DNA from: Rhizopus arrhizus
Lineage: Eukaryota; Mucoromycota; Mucoromycetes; Mucorales; Rhizopodaceae
Direction: 5' to 3'
Length of the DNA: 64,000 nucleotides
Assembly: GCA_024220505.1 (NCBI GenBank)
Contig: JAKZZE010000002.1
Span: forward strand, 2,108,001-2,172,000
Shown piece by piece: positions 56,341-64,000 of this stretch. How positions within the stretch are numbered: position 1 is the first letter of the stretch; each line of letters starts with the position of its first letter. Position numbers and translations under genes: made by a program. The notes beneath the pieces are model-generated. The model did no database searches, was not told where the DNA came from, and saw nothing but the letters and a program-made list of their open reading frames with translations.

Positions 56341-57867
56341 TTATTGCCTCTTTTTATGTTTACCTTCAATACCATTTATAGCGTGTAAGAAAAACAGGAC
56401 AATATTTGAAGTACATTGCATAGTAAAGCCACGATAGAGACCTCTCAAACTCCAATCCATCACTTTGTTTTTCTTGCTTACTTTATTTCTCTTTTCTACT
56501 ATTCTTCCACCTTCTTCTTTTGCCATACAATAGACTGCATTGATGACGCCTGTGTAAGGCACTGGTCTTAATGCCACAACAGGTTCAAATCGCTTATTGC
56601 CAGGTGTACGTGTTCTAATCTGACATTGCATACGCTTACGAATCGTATCCAGCGGTAAGGTGATCAGGACTTCAAGTGTGTTCAATCCTAATTCAGCAAG
56701 ACTGTACAAAAATGGCGATTCACTTGCTGAGATACAAAGAACACGGTCAATGATCAAAGGCGTAATGTTTTGCAATAATGGAGTAATAGCGTGATACAAG
56801 ATGGTAGGAACAAAATTGTGAGAAAAGTAAAGACCTTTGATACCACCTTCTTCTCTTATAATAGTGGCAAGTGCATGGAAAGGCCCTTTGTATTTACGTT
56901 GTAGTGGTGAAGCTGATTGAACAATCATTCTACATTTTTTTTTTCTTTCAGCTCTTTTCTCTTTATTCTTTTCTTTTAATTTTACCTTGTCCTGATAAGT
57001 TCAAGAGGACTCAATATAAAGCCAACGATCAAGTTGCTTGCTACCAAAGTCGCTAAATTAGGACCTACATGATCCAAGTGAACTAAAGGTATCGTATCAT
57101 CATACAGATCAAACATATCGTTTAGAGTCCCTTCAAGAGTAGGTTGTAAAAATAAGTGCGAGATTTCATAAAGCCAATTGGTGTACTGTCCTTTGAACAA
57201 GGAGCGCCACCCCTCATGGGGATGGTTCAAGAGTCGTCCGATGCCCTGCCAAACACCACCGTCAATAGGTTTGATCTGGTGAGGAGGTCGGGTGGAATCA
57301 TCATAAACACTTGCTTGCACAATATATCCATCTGCACCGACAGGTACCTTTTTCTTGAATACAGGATCGTCAACATCGAGTGAAATGCCAGAGTTGAGGA
57401 AATCATCAGTTGCGTGGTGCCTGCGTCTTCCTGCTTCTTCTTCCTCATTGTCTTCATCTTCTGAAAACTCTTCAGCCTAGACATCTTTTAGGTTGTCTGA
57501 AATACTTATTTCATTCCTCATATACCTCTTCTTCCGTCTCTGAATCGTCTTCTTTAACAGTTGTTTTCTTTCGTACAGAGCCTACTATTTCTTCACGTGG
57601 TAAATATTGTACTTGTAATAGTGTCTTTGAAACTTCAAAAGGGCTACTGGCAGCTGTCGTAAGATATTTGAGCACAGTGAAATTGACAAGTTCTCTAGCT
57701 GCAACTCGTGAATCAATCACGTCTTCATGTTGAGTAGGGTAATATGAAGCCCCTTGTTGATCGGGAATAATAGTAGAGTAATTCCCAGGAATGCCCGGTG
57801 TATAATAAGGTCTGCTGCCTAAGGATGTAGGGAAAGGTGTAAATGGTTGGTTTTGGTTAGCTTGCAT
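56341..57867 (-). CDS. UGO1: Ugo1-like mitochondrial outer-membrane fusion protein (degenerate carrier fold)
   Basis: Three exons: 57867-57526, 57476-56986, 56929-56341; 473 aa. Start MQANQNQPF. The N-terminal 60 residues are polar and Tyr/Pro-rich; an acidic linker (EDDSETEEE, SEDEDNEEEE) spans intron 1. Carrier-type signatures are weak but present: SSPFEVSKTLLQVQY, LSPLELIRTRMIVQSAS (P-x-E/D-x-I/V-R at the repeat ends) and LPLDTIRKRMQCQ. GLYRGFTMQCTSNIVLFF closes the last helix pair. Known role: Ugo1 links Fzo1 and Mgm1 in mitochondrial fusion. The SLC25A46 group is the nearest alternative. Confidence 0.85.
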
Positions 57868-58384
57868 TCTTTTCACTTAAGCAACTCTGTGCCATTGTTG
57901 GAAAAGTTTTATTTTTTGAAGCTTGTTATTTCCAGTCTAATTAAAATCCCGATAAACGCGATGACGTAAATAATAGTGTAGCAAAGGGAAAGGAGCTAGT
58001 TTCTTGTTGTAAATCAAAACCAACATCGTGTTCATCTAACAAGAGTATAGGTTATAGGACTTTGTGTCTGTTCATTACGTTTTTATGATTCATATTAAGT
58101 AAATTAACATTATGATTACTTTGTAACTAACAAGAAAGTTGGTTTTAAACTCAATTAGTAAAGTGAATAGACAAAAAAAGTAAGCCAAGATTGATCCTCT
58201 CTGTTTCCTTATTGAGCAAACGTCATAATGATCTACATAAATATGTTTGTCTGCATTAAGCTTTTTAGATTGACGTAAATTATAAATCATTTGCTGATGT
58301 GAATATTAAACAAAAAACGTATAAATACGAATGATTTACCCTAGCTCAACAATTTATTATTCAAACATAACAAACTATCAAAAA
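57868..58384. other. Divergent promoter region of UGO1 and CsbD-like gene
   Basis: About 515 bases without a supported gene. A minus-strand 66-codon frame at 58290-58090 has no coding character I trust. Confidence 0.6.
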
Positions 58385-59134
58385 ATGTCTGCTTACAACA
58401 ACAACCTTCACCCTCAAAGAGATGACCGTCTTGGATCTGGTCAATTGAACGAAAACCATGGTATTGCTGCCACTGGTCTCAATGAACCTTTCACTCATGC
58501 CACTCATCCTACTCATACACAAGGCACAACAGCTGAACGTAACAGCCACACCAACTTTTCTGGTCCTCCTATCGCTGATGAAAGAAAGGTAGATCAAACT
58601 TCTGATGCTCCTGGCAAGTACAACCCTTCTCCAACCAATCGTACTGCCGCAACTGGTGTTCCTCCAGTTAACAATGCTTCACACGAAAGAGATCATGTTC
58701 CTGAAGGCGTTCGTTACGGACACAGTGAACAAGACTCTGGTATTCATGATCTGTCCACCTCTCGTGCTCACAGTGGTTCCAATGCTCATCATACTGGTTC
58801 TGCAGCTCTTGGTGATCATGGTGCTTCACACCATCAAAAACATCAAAGAGAAAACGAAGGTAGCTATGGCCAAGGCGCAATGACATCCGGTGGCCATGTT
58901 AGTGGTGCAACAGGTACAGGTGCAACAGGTGCTGGTGTCCCTGGCGCTACTAGCAGAGTCGAAGGCGATAACCGCATGAGTACCGGCCACCCCACTACAG
59001 TAAACGATATTGATCATAGACCCTCTGCAGGTGAAAAGATCAAGGGCAATCTTGAAAAGTTGACTGGCAAGGTCACTGGAAACCAAACTAAGGTTGTCAA
59101 AGGTGATAACTTGGCTCACGGTCGCAGTGCTTAA
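58385..59134 (+). CDS. Hydrophilic disordered protein with CsbD-like C-terminal motif
   Basis: Single exon, 249 aa, starting MSAYNNNLHPQRDD; an in-frame ATG at 58331 would add an unlikely leader. Residues 1-205 are rich in Gly, His, Asn, Ser and Thr with few hydrophobics and a Gly/Ala/Thr block (GATGTGATGAGVPGAT). The C-terminal part reads SAGEKIKGNLEKLTGKVTGN, resembling CsbD/LEA-like stress proteins. Role inferred: stress or desiccation protection in the cytosol; no enzymatic motif. No introns, unlike most neighbours, which is common for strongly induced stress genes (inference). Confidence 0.8.
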   Translation: MSAYNNNLHPQRDDRLGSGQLNENHGIAATGLNEPFTHATHPTHTQGTTAERNSHTNFSGPPIADERKVDQTSDAPGKYNPSPTNRTAATGVPPVNNASHERDHVPEGVRYGHSEQDSGIHDLSTSRAHSGSNAHHTGSAALGDHGASHHQKHQRENEGSYGQGAMTSGGHVSGATGTGATGAGVPGATSRVEGDNRMSTGHPTTVNDIDHRPSAGEKIKGNLEKLTGKVTGNQTKVVKGDNLAHGRSA

Positions 59135-59273
59135 ACATTTATCCCTTTTTTCTTACTTTTTTTATCTTGTAAAATTTTTCTGTCATTTATTGTTTATAAT
59201 TTATTAAATAAATTGTTCTAAAGTACATATATTTTATTGTAAACAAGTTTTTTATACAAAAGCATATCATTTT

Positions 59274-59909
59274 CTAAAGAGAAACAGAAAAAGGTGTATT
59301 TGGTTCTTTGTCAGAATCACCATCGTCCTCTTCGTCATCGTTTGCTTCGTTAGAATGGCTTGATTCGTCTTGAATAGAAAAGATATTATCATCGTTTTCA
59401 TGTGGATTTTCGTCTAGCTCAGTAGCTACAGAAAGTGTGCCTAAAGACGATCGTTGTTGTAATAATAAGAAACTGCTCTGATCTGAAGAAAACGATGTGT
59501 TGATTCCTAAATGATTTGTTAGATTCATGAATGTTATCAGACCTTGTTTACCTTGAATCGGCTCCGTATTATATGGGGTATCTTCTATGTCGGTATGTCT
59601 TTTTTGTATTTCATAATGACCTCTACGCATCTCTGCTTTAGCTCGCATGAGATAAAAATCACTTTTTGTTCGAAAGATAGTATCTGGATCAGACGTTTGT
59701 GAATTTAATTCATTAGGTGGAAAAAGTGGTTGATTGGGTGATTTGCTTTTTTCCAGTACTGTTTCAGTTACTGTTGTTTCGGTCGTCACGATAGTTTTAT
59801 CAGGTACACTAGTTTCAGACACCTTCTCTTCAACCGTTCTTTTTACAGTCTCTTCAACTGTTGTTTCTACAGTTTCTTCTACTGTCGATTGAGAGTTGTT
59901 CTGGGTCAT
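59274..59909 (-). CDS. Low-complexity acidic protein, unidentified
   Basis: Single exon, 211 aa from MTQNNSQSTVEE; the longer in-frame extension to 59999 is encoded by AT-rich leader sequence and is less likely. Residues 9-55 are imperfect repeats of TVEETVE / TVTETV type, predicted helical. A short conserved-looking centre reads TKSDFYLMRAKAEMRRGHYE. The C terminus is acidic (NDDEEDDGDSDKE). No known domain recognised. It converges with the CsbD-like gene, about 140 bp between stops. Confidence 0.65.
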   Translation of the reverse strand: MTQNNSQSTVEETVETTVEETVKRTVEEKVSETSVPDKTIVTTETTVTETVLEKSKSPNQPLFPPNELNSQTSDPDTIFRTKSDFYLMRAKAEMRRGHYEIQKRHTDIEDTPYNTEPIQGKQGLITFMNLTNHLGINTSFSSDQSSFLLLQQRSSLGTLSVATELDENPHENDDNIFSIQDESSHSNEANDDEEDDGDSDKEPNTPFSVSL

Positions 59910-60189
59910 TATGAGAAGAGTGTAAAGAGAAGAAAAAAAAAAAACTGCGCGGTAATTAAACACTGTACAGCATTTTTGGACAACAAAATTTATGGCCAAT
60001 AGGATCTCTCAAATGCATATTAATTCAAATACACCATTTCAGGAAGTAGACTGCACAATATAAAAATCTTTGCATAAAATAAATCCAAATTGCCTTACAG
60101 AATGATACACAATTCCACAGCCCTCCCCTTTATATACCGCAAAGCGGATTCAGAGAACGTCGTGGGTCACTAGATCAAGCCCTTTGCTT

Positions 60190-61412
60190 GGCTGAAATAT
60201 GCTAAATATTACGCATTTGCCACAAAGTTAAACCTACTTTGATCTTCCTCAACATAAAATCTGCTTATGACGTTGTCGGCCGTAATATTGTTTAATAGTC
60301 CCTACAGCCAACAACACAATCTCCACTACTAGCTCTCCTCCAACAGCTTTTTGATCAAGTCTAACCTGAGGTTCCTCTTAATAATGATATTCCTTATCGC
60401 TTCTCCCCACGAACAGGAGTCCTACAAGGATCAATGCTTTCCTCACTACTCTACTCATTCTATATCAATGACCTATCAACAAGTCTACGATTGAAGCAAC
60501 CATTCGAGGACATTTCCTCAATGGAACTAACTCTATAAATTGCTTACTATATGTCGACGATGTAGTCCTTATTTCTGAAAAAGCACAAATGCCGAAGCTA
60601 TTAAAAATTTGTGAAAATTACAGCTTCTCACTCGGCTTCCATTGGAACCTACCTAAATGCATGGTGCAAAGTGACATGAACGGCGACTTGAGCTATGAGC
60701 TTTATGGACAGACTTTACTCAAAAAGTATTTCTTCTCATGTCTTGGAGTTCCCTTTAAACCAGATGGTTACCTCAACAAACAAGAGCTGATAAACACAAC
60801 ATTCGTAAGGCATTCGCTATGGTAAACGTACTGATCTCTATTGATGTTAACCCTAACGGTTTCGATAGTGTTATCCATTAGATTCTGTGCACAAATAGTT
60901 CGTGCTCGCTAGAATATGGATTAGCGATCAATTTGTTTACTGCTTCCCAAATCAAAGCACTCAAAGATTCCAGGAATGAATGCTTATACCAGATATATGG
61001 TGGATCTAATCGTGCTTCAACCAAATTTATGCGACACTTATCGCGCTTTTCAACAATAAAAGGACGAATATGCATACCCCAAGCTCAATTTCTCTTTCGA
61101 TCTTTTACGCTACCTAAAGATGCTCTCTTGATAAAACTTATGCCTCATATACAACACGGCAGGTACCAACAATGGTACAAACTGTCCAAATCATCGCTTT
61201 GGAAAAGCATACCTCCTTCAGTAGAAGACCTTAGCCTAAAGACTTTTAAGATCATCAGGAAACAATTACTGCAACATGGTCCGGATGATCGAAAGCATCA
61301 TAAAAATCCAAAACTGCTTTCTTGCTGTCAACCAACAGTCTCATTTGATCAAATCATTTGGTTGCTGATGAACCAAAAAGAATGTAGCCGATGTATAAGA
61401 TGGCGCCTTTGA
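60190..61412 (+). pseudogene. Reverse-transcriptase relic, third non-LTR-type family
   Basis: Many stops and frameshifts. RT blocks seen in order: an LDIKSAYDVV-like block near 60250-60280, GVLQGSMLSSLLYSFYINDL near 60415-60475, and LLYVDDVVLIS near 60543-60575 (YVDD box). After the palm, SLGFHWNLPKCMV and KKYFFSCLGVPFKPDGYL follow. A later open piece, 60933-61412, has ALKDSRNECLYQIYGGSNRA and a terminal CSRC. YVDD and flanking residues differ from LINE-A/B (YADD), so this is a separate lineage. No endonuclease or ends identified. Confidence 0.7.
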
Positions 61413-62428
61413 TGACTGTCTGGCGGCAAGCCCTGGCCATGTCCCCTCCATCCGATTCAGACACTGATAAAAATGCACGCAATTCAATATCTCAACATGC
61501 CTAGCATCATTGAAGAACCTTTGTCGTTTCTTTTAAATCTAAAAAATATAAGTATACAAAGCGAGTTCGGTTAGTGTGCAATCTAAGAATTTGATTCGCG
61601 CAATTCGGATTTACCTTGTTCAAAGATTTTTTATATTTATGTAGTCTAGTTCCGGAAATGGTGTAAGTGAAGCTTACTTCTTTTCTAGTTGGGAATTTTT
61701 TTTTGCAACAAATGGATAATGAATGAAAAAAAAGTATCTCTTGCATATACATGCATGTATACACAAGCAATAATTTTCTCTTTTTAAATCAAGTCAACAT
61801 TTGATTCAATAAACAAGACAGGAGTTTGTTTTCTAATTCCGCAGTATGGGATCTAAACAATCAAGTCTGTGGCGAAACAGCTTCCACTAGTTGTAATTAG
61901 GGTCACAAGCTTTGCCTTTTTCGATTTGTGGCTTAGAAAGGCAAAATAGAAATGCATATTTGAGTACGTATATGTGTATGATGCCCCTGATATAAAAAAT
62001 TAATTAAAGAATGAAAGAAAAGCTCCTGTAGGATTTTTGGGCAAAAAGGTCCTCACAATCTTTCTAAACTAATTGACAAAGAGGCTGTTTTTAGTATGTT
62101 TTTGTAATAGACCAATTCGGGATCATAACTATATTCTTTGTGTAAAAATAATGACCATCTTAGGATCAACAACCAAATAAAAATAATAGAAAATAAAGAG
62201 GGTTATGAGCTCCATAAACGACACATGAAATTAAAGGAACTTTTGTCACACAATTTTTTTTCATTTTGCTAATTGTGTAAAAAAATAAGCAGAAGAGATG
62301 GGGGTAAGTCGAATCGAGAACCTTCGTTGTAACACAAATGGCTTAAGCTATTTTTTAATTTAGTCTTTCTTTCTTTCTCTCCTCTTTTTCCTCTTTTCTT
62401 CTGTATCTTTTACTTTATTTTATAGAAA
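61413..62428. other. AT-rich intergenic before kelch gene
   Basis: About 1 kb. The first 100 bases may still belong to the reverse-transcriptase relic. A CT-rich pyrimidine tract at 62365-62425 immediately precedes the kelch ATG and is probably part of its promoter or leader. Confidence 0.6.
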
Positions 62429-64000
62429 ATGAAGCCAAGACTATTTCTTATTTCACTTTTTATTACACACACATATGCTTATTTCTATAAAAGCGGATTT
62501 ATGACAAGCCTTCCTTTTCAAGGAGCCATGGCAACAGCACAAAGAAATAATTCTCTTTTACTATTCGGTGGCGAAAATGCTACATCACATTATACAAACA
62601 CTTTTTACCAGTTAACACAAACATCATCAACTTACGATTGGTCTACGGTACCTCAAACAAATACACCGCCAGGCGTTTCTTATGCACAGGCCGTAGTAGC
62701 AAATAATAATAACGATATGTATGTGATGGGAGGTCTATCCAATGCGACCTCAGTTCAAGATACTCTCTTACAGTACTACAAGTATTCGTTCAATTCACAG
62801 TCTTGGACAGCCGCATCGACTAACAATCTGACTAACGCAACAGGGGTGCCTTCCAATCGTTACCTTTTTTCAGCCACTTATGATGGAGCTAATACAATCT
62901 ACATCTATGGTGGTGTTACTGTCTTTACGAAAAATATACTTGCTGATTTTTACAAGTTTGATATTACTACCGGTACATTTACTGAGTTGCCTAATCCAAA
63001 TCTCTTTCGTTATGGTCATACTGCCTCTTATTTGAGGTAAAGAAAAAGGTCAAAAAAAAAGAGGCTATTTTTAACCATACTTTAACATTACTAGTAATGG
63101 TCAACTTGTTATTTTGGGAGGTATGGTGCTTGTGAATCAAAGTGGACAGATGAACTCTATTTTAGCACCCATGAATCAAATTATGATCTACAATACAAAA
63201 TCAAACTCATGGAGCATGAAAGAGGCAGCTGCTAATAATGGTACACTTCCTTCTACAAGATCAAATCATAATGCTGCTGTCAGTAAGTAAACTCATACCG
63301 CATGTATATTTTTATAATTATTCTAATTTTGTCATTTTTATAAATAGCTTCGGATAATAAAATTATCATCTTTGGAGGTAAAACAGTGTAGTGATATGAA
63401 ATCATACTATATTTATAACGTTTTGCGTCCATTTTAGGTGATAATCAAGCTCCACAAAGAAATAAAATGTATTTGAATGCTTTTGCTATTTTGGATACAA
63501 GTTCTTGGGCTTGGACTATGCCTGCTGTGAATGGCATCCCTCCTGCTCGCCGTACGTTAGCTTCTGGTGCTATTTTAGACGGAAGTCACCTTACTATCGC
63601 ATTTGGTAAAACAAATAGATAAACATAATCATGTGAGTCAAGCTAAAGGATTTTGATCTATTTATAGGTGAAGGACTAAATAATTATTATAACGATGTAA
63701 ACGTATTGGACATCAGTACAAATTCTTGGCTTCAGTCTTTCAGCACTTCAAATTCATCCAGCTCATCATCTCTTTCTGGCGGTATAATCGCTGGTATCGT
63801 TATTGCTTGTGTAGTCGTTGCCCTTATTGTCTTGTTCTTGCTCTGGAGATTCCAAACTTATATACGATGGCTGTTCATGCGTATCCACAAAGATATCTGG
63901 AAGCCACGGTATGTCTTTTTCTCTCTTTCTTTCTTTTTTTTTTCTCTTTTTTTTTTAATCTTGAATATTTTTCAAGAAAAACTCACTTTCTTCTTTTCTT
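62429..64000 (+). CDS. Kelch-repeat single-pass membrane protein (3' end beyond window)
   Basis: Exons 62429-63036, 63095-63282, 63348-63377 (30 nt), 63438-63605, 63668-63908, then an intron GTATGT; about 411 codons visible. An N-terminal signal peptide (PRLFLISLFITHTYAYF) leads into kelch/galactose-oxidase-type repeats: NNSLLLFGGENAT, NNDMYVMGGLSN, NTIYIYGGV, GQLVILGGMVLV, NKIIIFGGDNQ, and LDISTNSW. A Ser-rich stalk precedes the membrane helix GGIIAGIVIACVVVALIVLF at about residue 374, followed by a basic cytoplasmic start (WRFQTYIRWLFMR). Expected topology: extracellular beta-propeller, one helix, cytoplasmic tail. Several N-x-T/S sites suggest glycosylation. Ligand unknown; such proteins are abundant in Mucoromycota (general knowledge). 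Confidence 0.9.

Noticed and set aside
58605..58883. 92-codon frame within the CsbD-like gene
   Set aside because: Shadow in another frame of a repetitive, low-complexity coding region.
61507..61770. 87-codon minus-strand frame
   Set aside because: No coding character beyond being open in AT-rich DNA, and no splice-supported neighbours.
62281..62345. Possible tRNA-like T arm upstream of the kelch gene
   Set aside because: GTCGAATCGAGAACC has no matching acceptor stem or anticodon arm at the right distance.

Overview
The window looks like nuclear DNA of an early-diverging fungus, most probably Mucoromycota (Mucorales-like). The basis is AT-rich DNA with long poly-A/T runs, genes split by many 45-60 nt GT-AG introns, and fungal families (Zn2Cys6 factor, Pap1-type bZIP, Nrg1-type C2H2, Pcl-like cyclin, ENA-type P-ATPase, Ugo1). 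The genus cannot be named from the sequence alone. Exon coordinates below were deduced by reading frames across splice sites; every complete spliced gene closes in frame.

Layout. 1-13.4 kb is a compact housekeeping block: acyl-CoA synthetase (runs off the left edge), M20 amidohydrolase, cyclin, alpha/beta-hydrolase, bZIP, Zn2Cys6 factor, C2H2 factor, a WBP2-like PPxY protein and a zeta-class GST/maleylacetoacetate isomerase. 12.3-34.2 kb is a tandem duplication invaded by LINEs. The unit (WBP2 exon 1, GST gene, and an unclassified 1.7 kb sequence called R here) occurs twice in the same orientation. The first unit carries a decayed, internally inverted LINE (LINE-B) and an endonuclease-deleted LINE-A. 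The second unit carries an apparently intact LINE-A (two open frames of about 522 and 1335 aa) nested inside a LINE-B fragment, each with a readable target-site duplication. A DPB4/POLE3 histone-fold gene follows directly.

34.9-45.6 kb is a very AT-rich, gene-poor tract with decayed coding fragments, a Ty3-like gag remnant, an array of five repeats sharing a possible primer-binding site, and a tRNA-Ser(GCT). 45.6-47.6 kb holds the branch-point-binding protein gene (SF1/BBP). 47.7-51.1 kb holds a DDE transposon remnant with long inverted repeats and a DIRS-like tyrosine-recombinase retrotransposon remnant. 52.9-59.9 kb returns to genes: an ENA-type cation ATPase, UGO1, a hydrophilic CsbD-like protein and a low-complexity acidic protein. 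A third kind of reverse-transcriptase relic lies at 60.2-61.4 kb, and a kelch-repeat membrane protein gene runs off the right edge.

There is no operon-like pathway. The most interesting material is the transposon archaeology: the LINE 5' ends that start one base before the ORF1 ATG, a conserved 3' hairpin, nested and empty insertion sites that give an order of events, and GST paralogues whose differences are concentrated in one short stretch.
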